Assembly: GCA_900143615.1 (NCBI GenBank)
Contig: FREU01000003.1
Location: 186,001-250,000 of the forward strand
Direction: 5' to 3'
DNA from: Rhodobacteraceae bacterium Alg231-30
GTDB lineage: Bacteria; Pseudomonadota; Alphaproteobacteria; Rhodobacterales; Rhodobacteraceae
Length of the DNA stretch: 64,000 nt
Within the stretch, counting starts at the first letter, position 1; every line of letters begins with the position of its first letter. Of the stretch, positions 56,822 through 64,000 are shown one piece after another. Both the position numbers and the translations under genes were made by a program. Under the pieces are notes generated by a model that was not told the DNA's origin, did no database searches, and was given only the letters and a program-made list of their open reading frames with translations.

Positions 56822-56847
56822 GTAGGGGGCAGCTATCTGCCCCCTAC
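56822..56847 (+). other. Strong intercistronic hairpin
   Basis: GTAGGGGGCAG and CTGCCCCCTAC form a perfect 11-bp stem on a 4-nt CTAT loop, between the binding-protein stop and the first permease start. Such structures usually protect the upstream mRNA or partly terminate, so that more binding protein than membrane protein is made. A short T-run lies at 56856-56860. Confidence 0.75.
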
Positions 56848-56863
56848 AGGCACGGTTTTTCAC

Positions 56864-57781
56864 ATGACATTTACTCTTTTCGCAGAGCAGCTGCTCAACG
56901 GGCTGCAATTCGGCGTCATGCTGTTTTTGATGTCGGCTGGTCTGACGCTGGTTTTCGGCGTTATGGGGCTGATCAATCTCGCACATGGGTCTCTCTATAT
57001 GGTTGGTGCCTTTGCAGCAGCGGCTGTGGCGGCGGCGACCGGATCATTTGTGTTGGCGTTAATGGCGTCGTTGGCCGCGGCTGCTGCGGCTGGTGCGATA
57101 ATCGAGCTGACTATTATTCGGCGACTATATAATCGGGACCATCTCGATCAGGTGCTTGCGACCTTTGCGCTTATTTTGATCTTTTCTGAAGGGACGCGTT
57201 GGATTTTTGGATCGTTTCCCCTGTTTTTAGATGTGCCTCAAGCTTTGTCAGGGCCGATAACCTTGCCCGGTGGGATTGAATATCCGCTGTATCGGTTGGC
57301 AATTATCGGCATCGGTTTGGGCGTCGCGACAGGGTTGTTTGCGATGATCAATCGCACAAGTGTGGGAATCCGTATTCGCGCGGGTGAGGCGGATCGAGAG
57401 ATGATCGCAGCCCTTGGAGTGGATATTGCCAAGCTCTATACATTTGTTTTTGCGCTTGGCGCAGCCCTGGCAGGGTTTGCCGGTGCTTTGGTTGGAGCCA
57501 TTCAATCCGTTCAGGTCGGCATGGGTGAGCCTGTGTTGATCCTAGCGTTTGTTGTTATTGTGATTGGTGGAATTGGGTCTATCAAAGGCGCGCTTGTCGG
57601 AGCCTTGTTGGTGGGAATGACGGACACATTAGGAAGGTTTTTGCTGCCACAAATGCTAGGCTGGATCTTAGAGCCATCATCGGCGATTTCCATTGGTTCA
57701 GCAGTTTCGTCAATGTCGATCTACATTCTCATGGCCGGGGTTTTGATTTATCGCCCGCAAGGCCTGTATGGGAGCGGTTGA
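56864..57781 (+). CDS. Liv-type ABC importer permease, LivH-like
   Basis: A 305-residue inner-membrane permease with about eight hydrophobic segments. It starts LFAEQLLNGLQFGVMLFLMSAGLTLVFGVMGLINLAHG, of which GLTLVFGVMGLINLAHG is the family signature, and has the EAA-type loop GEADREMIAALGVDIAKLY. I use the ATG at 56864 because the upstream ATG at 56819 would place the hairpin inside the gene. The next permease starts one base after its stop. Confidence 0.92.
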   Translation: MTFTLFAEQLLNGLQFGVMLFLMSAGLTLVFGVMGLINLAHGSLYMVGAFAAAAVAAATGSFVLALMASLAAAAAAGAIIELTIIRRLYNRDHLDQVLATFALILIFSEGTRWIFGSFPLFLDVPQALSGPITLPGGIEYPLYRLAIIGIGLGVATGLFAMINRTSVGIRIRAGEADREMIAALGVDIAKLYTFVFALGAALAGFAGALVGAIQSVQVGMGEPVLILAFVVIVIGGIGSIKGALVGALLVGMTDTLGRFLLPQMLGWILEPSSAISIGSAVSSMSIYILMAGVLIYRPQGLYGSG

Positions 57782-57782
57782 G

Positions 57783-58766
57783 ATGAGACGGGAGCACATA
57801 ATCAACCTCGTCACTTTGGCCGTTTTAGTGGTGGTGCCGCTGGGGGCGTGGGTCCTAGATGAGCCGTTTATCATCACCCTGGCGACACGGGCTGTGATTT
57901 TTGCCATTGCGGGTGTCGGTTTGAACCTTGCTTTGGGGCAGGGCGGTTTGGTCAGCCTTGGCCATGCCGCGTTTTTTGGCATTGGTGGCTATGCGATGGG
58001 GATCCTTGCCAGCCACGCTCAGGCCTATGCGCCGCTGATGGAGTGGCCCTTCCTCATTGAGGGCACCAAATCCATGCCGATTATCTGGTTGGTGGCGGTG
58101 GTGAGCAGCGCCTTGGCGGCGTTGGCCATTGGCGCGCTGAGCCTGAGAACCAGTGGTGTGTACTTTATTATGATCACTTTGGCTTTTGGTCAGATGATCT
58201 ACTACTTTGCGATCAGCTGGCCAGCCTATGGTGGCGAAGATGGCTTGGTGGTCTATGTGCGCAACGGCTTTCCAGGCCTAAATACTCTGGACCCGATCCA
58301 ATTCTTCGGTCTGTGTTTTTGCGTCCTTTGCATAGTGTTGTGGGCCATGAGCCGTGTGCAAAACTCGGCCTTTGGGTTGGCGCTGGCCTCGGCACGGCAA
58401 AACCCTGTGCGGGTGCAGTCGGTTGGCATTGATCCTTATCGGCTGCGTCTTGTGGCGTTTACTTTGTCAGGTGCAATCACAGGATTGTCCGGCGCATTGT
58501 TTGCCGATCTGAACCGCTTTGTTAGCCCAACAATGTTGAGCTGGCAGATGTCAGGTGAAATCATGGTCTTTATCATTATCGGAGGTGTGGCGCGCTTGTT
58601 TGGTCCGGTTATCGGCGCGATGATCTTTATTCTTCTTGAACATGTTTTGGGCGGCGTGTCCGAGTTCTGGCACATCTACCTTGGCGCGCTGTTGTTGATG
58701 ATTGTGCTGTTTGCCAAAGGCGGTGTGATCGGCGCGCTGGCGGGGCGTGAGGTGGCACATGACTGA
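57783..58766 (+). CDS. Liv-type ABC importer permease, LivM-like
   Basis: A 327-residue permease with eight to ten hydrophobic segments. GVGLNLALGQGGLVSLGHAAFFGIGGYA is the LivM-type region (key part GQGGLVSLGHAAFFGIG), and ALASARQNPVRVQSVGIDPYRLRL is its coupling loop (key part RQNPVRVQSVG). ATG 57783 is preferred to ATG 57768 because GGAG at 57771-57774 is 8 bases before it. The end overlaps the first ATPase gene by 8 bases. Confidence 0.92.
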   Translation: MRREHIINLVTLAVLVVVPLGAWVLDEPFIITLATRAVIFAIAGVGLNLALGQGGLVSLGHAAFFGIGGYAMGILASHAQAYAPLMEWPFLIEGTKSMPIIWLVAVVSSALAALAIGALSLRTSGVYFIMITLAFGQMIYYFAISWPAYGGEDGLVVYVRNGFPGLNTLDPIQFFGLCFCVLCIVLWAMSRVQNSAFGLALASARQNPVRVQSVGIDPYRLRLVAFTLSGAITGLSGALFADLNRFVSPTMLSWQMSGEIMVFIIIGGVARLFGPVIGAMIFILLEHVLGGVSEFWHIYLGALLLMIVLFAKGGVIGALAGREVAHD

Positions 58767-59514
58767 TATCATATTGCAGGCGCGGGGTTTGCAGAAATCA
58801 TTCGGAGCACTACGTGTCACTGATGATGTTTCCCTTGAGGTGCGCAGCGGCGAAATTCACGCTTTGATCGGGCCAAACGGTGCGGGAAAGTCGACTTTGG
58901 TTCAGCAGCTCACTGGGCATTTGGAATCGGATGCCGGGCAAGTCGCGTTGTGTGGTCAGGACGTTACGTCTTTGGGGCCAGTGGAGCGTGCTGCCAAAGG
59001 CTTGGGACGTACATTCCAAATATCGGCATTGGCCATGGAGAACAGCGTACTGCAAAATGTTGTGCTAGGCGCATTGGGGCGTCGCGGCGGTGTGTTTCGA
59101 TTCTTTGCGCCTGTGATGAAAGACCGCGCGCTTCTGGATGTTGCGAATAACGCGCTCGCGCGAGTAGGATTGCGCGCCCAAGCCAAGGTGCGCACATCGG
59201 ATTTATCGCATGGGCAGCGACGCCAACTAGAAGTGGCCGTTGCGCTCACCCAATCCCCCAAGGCGTTCTTGATGGATGAACCTATGGCTGGCTTGGGATT
59301 GGAAGGAGCAGGCCAAATGATCGATCTATTGCGCAAGTTGCGTGCCGAGGCTCCGATCTTACTTATCGAACATGATATGGACGCTGTGTTTGCCTTGGCC
59401 GATCGGATCAGCGTTTTGGTTTATGGCAAAATCATCGCCACTGGGGCACCTGAGGACATTCGCCGCAATCGTGAAATCCAATTGGCTTATCTGGGTAAGG
59501 AAGCTGAGTTATGA
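58759..59514 (+). CDS. Liv-type ABC importer ATPase, LivG-like
   Basis: A 251-residue ATPase with Walker A GPNGAGKST, Q-loop in GLGRTFQ, signature LSHGQRRQLEVA (His in place of Gly in LSxGQ, seen often in LivG), Walker B AFLMDEPMAGLG, and switch LIEHDMD. The C-terminus YLGKEAEL is the LivG-type tail. The ATG lies inside the end of livM. Confidence 0.93.
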   Translation: MTDIILQARGLQKSFGALRVTDDVSLEVRSGEIHALIGPNGAGKSTLVQQLTGHLESDAGQVALCGQDVTSLGPVERAAKGLGRTFQISALAMENSVLQNVVLGALGRRGGVFRFFAPVMKDRALLDVANNALARVGLRAQAKVRTSDLSHGQRRQLEVAVALTQSPKAFLMDEPMAGLGLEGAGQMIDLLRKLRAEAPILLIEHDMDAVFALADRISVLVYGKIIATGAPEDIRRNREIQLAYLGKEAEL

Positions 59515-60203
59515 AGCCGCTGCTAGAACTGTCCAATGTTGCGGCCTCATACGGAGCGTCACAGGCGCTGTTTGATGTGTCATTGGCGGTGGGACAGGGA
59601 GAAGTTGTCGCACTGATGGGGCGTAATGGCATGGGTAAAACCACGACAGTCAAAGTTATTTGCCGGATGTTGCTGCACAAAAGCGGCGATATCACTTTTG
59701 ACGACAATGATATCGGCGGATTGCCATCCCATAAAGCGGCGCGACTTGGAATTGGATTGGTCCCTGAGGGGCGGCGATGTTTTGCAAATTTGTCGGTATA
59801 TGAGAACCTGATCGCGGCGGCGCGGGCAGGGGAGTGGGACTTTGAACGTGTCTGCGTTTTGTTTCCGCGCCTTAAGGAGAGGCGCACACAATTGGCCGTG
59901 TCGTTGTCCGGCGGCGAGCAGCAAATGCTGGCTATAGGGCGTGCCTTGATGACAAATCCGAGATTACTAATCTTGGATGAAGCAACCGAAGGATTGGCTC
60001 CGGTCATCCGTCAAGAAATCTGGGCGGCGGTTTTGCAATTGAAGAGGGATACAGGTCTTGCGATCCTTGCCATTGATAAATCACTCAAAGAACTAGGGCA
60101 GGTCGCAGATAAGGCTGTGATCCTTGAAAAAGGCCGCTCGGTTTGGAGCGGTCCTTTTGCGGCGATGTCATCTGAACAGACGGATCGTTATTTGGGGGTT
60201 TGA
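59511..60203 (+). CDS. Liv-type ABC importer ATPase, LivF-like
   Basis: A 230-residue ATPase with Walker A GRNGMGKTT, the LivF-type VPEGRRCFANLSVYENL, signature LSGGEQQMLAIGRAL, and Walker B LLILDEATEGLAP, which keep to the LivF pattern. It overlaps livG by 4 bases and completes the importer. Its end overlaps the convergent CoA-transferase gene by 16 bases. Confidence 0.93.
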   Translation: MKPLLELSNVAASYGASQALFDVSLAVGQGEVVALMGRNGMGKTTTVKVICRMLLHKSGDITFDDNDIGGLPSHKAARLGIGLVPEGRRCFANLSVYENLIAAARAGEWDFERVCVLFPRLKERRTQLAVSLSGGEQQMLAIGRALMTNPRLLILDEATEGLAPVIRQEIWAAVLQLKRDTGLAILAIDKSLKELGQVADKAVILEKGRSVWSGPFAAMSSEQTDRYLGV

Positions 60204-61312
60204 TCGTTGATCTTGGGCAATGTTGGCGCGGTTTTGTCTATCGCCAATTCGGCATCTGAGAAGACCCATGGACCCCGTACGCCTGGTACGCCTTGGGCAT
60301 CAATAACCATGTTCCGTGCCGCGATTTGAGAATCCTGCAACGTGTCTCCAACCGAGTTTATGGGGCCAGCAGGCACTGTGGCGACTTCTAATGCACTCAA
60401 CAACGTTTCGCCAGTCCATGAGCTTGTTTCAGCTTCAATTGCGCTGGTTAAGGCATCTCGATTTGCGACGCGCAGTTGATTGGAGGCATAGTCTGGGGAT
60501 TGGGAGAGGTCAGCGCGGTTAAGCACCGTACACAAACGCTGAAACTGACCATCATTGCCGACAGCAATAATGATGTGGCCATCGCTGGTCGGGACCACTT
60601 GATAGGGTGCGATATTGGGATGTGCGTTGCCTTTGCGCTGTGGGCTTTGTCCTGTCGCCAGATAGTTCATGGCCTGATTGGCCAGCATGGCAGTGGCGCA
60701 ATCGAGCAGCGACATGTCGATGTGCTGCCCGCGTCCGGTTGTGTGGCGTTGCTCAATCGCCGCCAAGATGCCGATGGTTCCATACAGTCCTGTCACGACA
60801 TCCGTAACCGCAACACCAACCTTTTGCGGCTGCCCGTCGGGTTCTCCTGTTATCGACATCAGGCCGGACATACCTTGGATCATAAAGTCATAGCCTGCGC
60901 GATTTGCGTAGGGGCCGTCTTGTCCAAAGCCCGTGATCGAGCAGTAGATAACGCGCGGGTTCACTTCCGCAACAGACGCATAATCTAACCCGTATTTTGC
61001 AAGACCTCCGACTTTAAAGTTCTCAACTAAAATGTCAGCGTCCTTGATCAAATCAAGCACAGCCTTTTGTCCTTCGGGTGTTCGAAAATCTGCGATCACC
61101 GAGGTTTTGCCTCGGTTGGCTGCGTAGAAGTATGCGGCCGTTTTGTCGCCGTCACGTTCGATGAACGGTGGACCCCAGGTGCGTGTGTCATCTCCTTGGG
61201 GCGCTTCGACCTTGATGACTTCGGCACCGAGATCGGAAAGCGATTGCCCGATCCACGGCCCCGCCAAAATGCGGGCAAGTTCTACGACCTTTAGTCCTTC
61301 CAGAGGCTTCAT
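60188..61312 (-). CDS. Class III (CaiB/BaiF) CoA-transferase
   Basis: A 374-residue enzyme moving CoA between carboxylic acids. It starts MKPLEGLKVVELARILAGPW, has RGKTSVIADF and YDFMIQGMSGLM, and the catalytic Asp in VGVAVTDVVTG. Homologues next to glutaryl-CoA dehydrogenase, including human SUGCT, activate glutarate using succinyl-CoA; the neighbouring gcdH at 62103 suggests the same here. It is co-directional with and downstream of the XRE-cupin regulator. Confidence 0.87.
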   Translation of the reverse strand: MKPLEGLKVVELARILAGPWIGQSLSDLGAEVIKVEAPQGDDTRTWGPPFIERDGDKTAAYFYAANRGKTSVIADFRTPEGQKAVLDLIKDADILVENFKVGGLAKYGLDYASVAEVNPRVIYCSITGFGQDGPYANRAGYDFMIQGMSGLMSITGEPDGQPQKVGVAVTDVVTGLYGTIGILAAIEQRHTTGRGQHIDMSLLDCATAMLANQAMNYLATGQSPQRKGNAHPNIAPYQVVPTSDGHIIIAVGNDGQFQRLCTVLNRADLSQSPDYASNQLRVANRDALTSAIEAETSSWTGETLLSALEVATVPAGPINSVGDTLQDSQIAARNMVIDAQGVPGVRGPWVFSDAELAIDKTAPTLPKINDQTPK

Positions 61313-61324
61313 CTTGGTCTTCTT

Positions 61325-61894
61325 TCAGAGATAAGGAGGGGTGCAGGCGGAAATGACTGCGGCCGGTCGATCAGACAGGTTGCGAAAACGGTGTGGTGCG
61401 CGGCTGTCAAATAGATAGCTGTCACCCGCTTTCAGAACTTGTCTTTTGTCGCCGACGGTGACTTCGAGTTCACCGGAAAGGACAATGCCGCCTTCCGAGG
61501 CCGCGTGTGACAGCATGGTTTCTCCGGTGTCAGCACCGGGCTCATACCGCTCAGATAAGATCTGCAACCCATGGGCGCGGGCGTTGCCAACTTGTTTTAA
61601 AGCTATCTTGGCCTGTTTGGCGCCAAACAATAAGGATGTAAGGTCTGAGAGTTCGCGGGCTTCGAAAAACACTTGTTCGCTGTCGTCACTTTCCGGCTCA
61701 AAAAATTCGGACATGCTCAGGTTCATGCCGCCCAAGATTTTGCGCAGACTTGCGACCGATGGGCTGGATCGGTTTGTCTCAATCATTGAAACCTGACCGT
61801 GCGGTACCGCTGCAGCATTGGCGAGTTGCCGTTGAGATAGCCCAGCCTGCACCCTGAGAGCCTTAAGTCGTGCCCCGACGTCGAAATCATCCAA
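61325..61894 (-). CDS. XRE-family regulator with C-terminal cupin domain
   Basis: A 189-residue regulator: helix-turn-helix in the first 65 residues (LKALRVQAGLSQRQLANAAA with PHGQVSMIETNRSSPS) and a cupin effector-binding domain at about 110-185 (EGGIVLSGELEVTVGD, then the FDSRAPHRFRN His motif). Such PuuR/SutR-like proteins usually repress adjacent catabolic genes until a metabolite binds. It is divergent from gcdH, with the candidate sites at 61930-61971 between them. Confidence 0.88.
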   Translation of the reverse strand: MDDFDVGARLKALRVQAGLSQRQLANAAAVPHGQVSMIETNRSSPSVASLRKILGGMNLSMSEFFEPESDDSEQVFFEARELSDLTSLLFGAKQAKIALKQVGNARAHGLQILSERYEPGADTGETMLSHAASEGGIVLSGELEVTVGDKRQVLKAGDSYLFDSRAPHRFRNLSDRPAAVISACTPPYL

Positions 61895-61929
61895 TGTCCG
61901 TCTCCGTCTGTTAATAAGGTGCGGTCATG

Positions 61930-61971
61930 TTGCTCATTTTTTAACTAGCAATGCTCAATATAATGCGCAAT
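61930..61971. promoter_or_regulatory. Three related 9-mers between regulator and gcdH, candidate operator
   Basis: TTGCTCATT (61930-61938), ATGCTCAAT (61951-61959) and ATGCGCAAT (61963-61971) are near-identical direct repeats; the last two are 12 bases apart, about one helix turn. They lie in the 208-bp divergent promoter region and suit binding by the XRE-cupin regulator. Confidence 0.45.
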
Positions 61972-62102
61972 AGGTATGTTCAGAAATTAGAACGTTACGA
62001 CGGTTTCTCAGAATCGATTGCCTTGTGCAGGAAGGTTAGACCAACTGACCGCAGCCACAATATTCAATCGCGCCCTGTATCGTCGCGTCAAAGGAGAACG
62101 TC

Positions 62103-63317
62103 ATGGCCAAAGACCTTAGCCCGCAATCCAAACCCGATTTGGGGTCGTTTAACTGGGAAGACCCGTTTTTGCTGGAAACCCAACTGCACGAAGACGAACG
62201 TATGATCCGCGACGCGGCTTTGGCGTATTGCTCCGAAAAGCTTGCCCCACGCGTAACGGAAGCCTTTGAAAACGAAGAAACCGATCCCGAGATTTTTGCT
62301 GAAATGGGCGAAATGGGTCTGTTGGGCACAACGATCCCTGAGGAATACGGCGGTATTGGTGCCAGCTATGTAAGTTATGGTCTGGTGGCGCGTGAAGTTG
62401 AGCGTGTCGACAGCGGCTATCGCTCGATGATGTCGGTGCAAAGCTCTTTGGTGATGTATCCGATCTATGCCTATGGCAGCGAAGAACAACGCAAGAAGTA
62501 TTTGCCAAAACTGGCTTTGGGCGAATGGATCGGGTGTTTTGGTTTGACGGAGCCGGACGCAGGTTCTGATCCCGCTGGAATGAAGACGACTGCGAAGAAA
62601 ACTGAAGGCGGCTATGTGTTAAACGGCGCCAAAATGTGGATTTCCAACGCGCCGATTGCGGATGTGTTTGTCGTCTGGGCGAAGTCTGATGCGCATGGTG
62701 GTAAAATCCGCGGTTTTGTTCTGGATAAAGGGACCAAGGGCTTGTCCGCGCCAAAAATCCAACACAAAGCGTCGCTGCGCGCCTCAATCACGGGTGAAAT
62801 CGTGATGGATAATGTCGAAGTTGGAGAAGAGGCCTTATTGCCGGATGTTGAAGGTTTAAAGGGGCCTTTTGGGTGCCTAAATCGCGCACGCTACGGCATT
62901 GCATGGGGCGCGATGGGGGCTGCAGAATTCTGCTGGCACGCCGCACGCCAATACGGGTTAGATCGCAAACAATTCAACAAGCCCTTGGGACAAACACAAT
63001 TGTTTCAGCTCAAGCTGGCCAATATGCAAACCGAGATTACTTTAGGATTGCAGGCAGCCTTGCGGGTCGGTCGTTTGATGGACGAGGCAAAAGCCGCGCC
63101 GGAAATGATTTCCCTGATCAAACGCAACAACTGTGGCAAGGCGCTGGATATTGCGCGGATGTCGCGGGACATGCATGGCGGTAACGGGATCAGTCTGGAA
63201 TTCAACGTGATCCGTCACATGGTCAATCTGGAAACTGTGAATACCTATGAAGGGACCCATGACGTGCATGCTCTGATTTTGGGGCGTGCGCAGACCGGCC
63301 TACAAGCGTTTTTCTAA
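62103..63317 (+). CDS. gcdH: Glutaryl-CoA dehydrogenase
   Basis: FAD enzyme oxidising and decarboxylating glutaryl-CoA to crotonyl-CoA in lysine, tryptophan and glutarate catabolism. The 404-residue acyl-CoA dehydrogenase has [32 protein letters not shown], the GCDH-typical [17 protein letters not shown], and the catalytic Glu in [14 protein letters not shown] lies before the ATG. It is divergent from the XRE-cupin regulator and followed by a terminator. Confidence 0.95.
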   Translation: MAKDLSPQSKPDLGSFNWEDPFLLETQLHEDERMIRDAALAYCSEKLAPRVTEAFENEETDPEIFAEMGEMGLLGTTIPEEYGGIGASYVSYGLVAREVERVDSGYRSMMSVQSSLVMYPIYAYGSEEQRKKYLPKLALGEWIGCFGLTEPDAGSDPAGMKTTAKKTEGGYVLNGAKMWISNAPIADVFVVWAKSDAHGGKIRGFVLDKGTKGLSAPKIQHKASLRASITGEIVMDNVEVGEEALLPDVEGLKGPFGCLNRARYGIAWGAMGAAEFCWHAARQYGLDRKQFNKPLGQTQLFQLKLANMQTEITLGLQAALRVGRLMDEAKAAPEMISLIKRNNCGKALDIARMSRDMHGGNGISLEFNVIRHMVNLETVNTYEGTHDVHALILGRAQTGLQAFF

Positions 63318-63332
63318 TCTCATATCGAGTGA

Positions 63333-63378
63333 AATCACCCAGCGCGGAATGAGTTTCGCGCAGGGTGATTGCGTTTTT
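63333..63378 (+). terminator. Rho-independent terminator after gcdH
   Basis: AATCACCC (63333-63340) pairs with GGGTGATT (63363-63370), and GCGCG with CGCGC inside it after one mismatch, around a 10-nt loop. GCGTTTTT follows. It lies 15 bases after the gcdH stop. Confidence 0.9.
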
Positions 63379-63474
63379 GTCCTTATTGGCCGTCTTCTCT
63401 GGACGTCATTCCACGTGACGCGCTATTGTCGTTGAACGTCCGCGGGGGTCCAGCGGGTTTAGTGTAAGGACAGT

Positions 63475-64000
63475 ATGAGTATGGCGGGTTATATTCGGGC
63501 CTCGGTTCTGGAAGGGTTGAACCGGATTGCGACGCGTAAGAACGCGAATGTGGCCGATGTTCTGCGCGACCACGGCTTGGATATGACGATCTTTCAAGCA
63601 CAAGAAACCGAAATTGATTTTGATGTGATGCGCCAGTTGTTTGAGGATTGCGCCACTAGATGGAAAATGCCCGATTTAGGAATCCAGCTTGCGCGGGAAC
63701 AAAACCTGGAAAGCTTGGGTGTCATCAGTTTGGTTGTGCGTATGGAAACGACAGTGCGTGACGCAGTAAAAGCGGTTATCAGAAATCAATACCTGCACAC
63801 AAATGGAACCGTCATCATCTTGAGAGAACTTTCAGGAGATGATCTGGCAGAGGTGATTTACGCGCCGCGTACGTTGGCCGATGTGCGCCAAGCCCCTGAA
63901 TTTGCTTTAGCCGGATCCAAAATGCGGATGGCAGAAGCATCGGGGCGAGAGCCCGAGATTTTGAGTGCAGAAGTGATGCATAGCGCCCCGAAGGGAAAGG
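63475..64000 (+). CDS. AraC-family regulator, N-terminal part, cut by window end
   Basis: An uninterrupted frame from ATG 63475 (MSMAGYIRASVLEGLNRIA) runs 175 codons to the window edge. TAAGGA lies a few bases upstream. ATRWKMPDLGIQLAREQNLESLGVISL (key part PDLGIQLAREQ...LGVISL) matches the arabinose-binding-like N-terminal domain (PF12625) of AraC regulators. The DNA-binding part would lie beyond the edge. It follows the gcdH terminator, so it has its own promoter. Confidence 0.83.
   Translation, partial: MSMAGYIRASVLEGLNRIATRKNANVADVLRDHGLDMTIFQAQETEIDFDVMRQLFEDCATRWKMPDLGIQLAREQNLESLGVISLVVRMETTVRDAVKAVIRNQYLHTNGTVIILRELSGDDLAEVIYAPRTLADVRQAPEFALAGSKMRMAEASGREPEILSAEVMHSAPKGK

Overview
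The window reads as chromosome of a marine alphaproteobacterium of the Rhodobacteraceae (Roseobacter group). The evidence is the family-typical gene orders (zwf-pgl-pgi; an iscR-led suf operon containing unnamed membrane genes), a CckA hybrid kinase, an alphaproteobacterial SOS box (GAAC-N7-GAAC) before recA, an Iron-Rhodo-box-like palindrome before iscR, and an IscR with a single cysteine. This is assigned from protein resemblance by eye; no database search was run.

Layout. 1-9 kb: Entner-Doudoroff/pentose-phosphate entry genes (zwf, pgl, pgi), tRNA-Gly(CCC), an ASKHA-type corrinoid-activation protein, guaB and an RsmB-like rRNA methyltransferase. 9-22 kb: cckA, a sulfotransferase, recA, a MOSC protein, alaS, a DUF1330 protein, a class II glutamine amidotransferase, typA/bipA, an SMR efflux protein, a YitT protein and icd. 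22-26 kb: a membrane-anchored glycerophosphodiester phosphodiesterase overlapping a secreted phospholipase-A2-like gene, then a small operon of an HD hydrolase, an unknown helical protein and an alpha/beta hydrolase. 26-34 kb: the suf Fe-S assembly operon, ending at tRNA-Arg(CCG).

34-46 kb is the accessory region and the most unusual part. One rightward gene string encodes a radical SAM/SPASM peptide maturase, a 1191-residue protein, an HlyD-like periplasmic adaptor, and two ABC-exporter-like membrane proteins, the first with an N-terminal C39 peptidase domain. The 1191-residue protein has an N-terminal domain ending in a Gly-Gly motif, about 890 residues of (D/N)-E-(G/D/N/x) triplets, and a short tail with four A-C-x-x-D motifs. 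Two leftward genes converge on this string: a 2OG-Fe(II)-oxygenase-like protein and an exported HEAVH-type metallopeptidase. I read the string as a giant, polyanionic, ribosomally made and post-translationally modified secreted peptide (RiPP) system. I know of no described system with this repeat.

46-55 kb: the arginine deiminase pathway (YfcC-type antiporter, arcA, arcB, arcC) between two NhaC-type Na+/H+ antiporter genes, then a TorF-type porin. 55-64 kb: a complete Liv-type ABC importer (binding protein, two permeases, two ATPases), a class III CoA-transferase with an XRE-cupin regulator, glutaryl-CoA dehydrogenase, and the start of an AraC-family regulator cut by the window end. The last group suggests uptake and CoA activation of a dicarboxylate such as glutarate; the substrate is inferred from context only.
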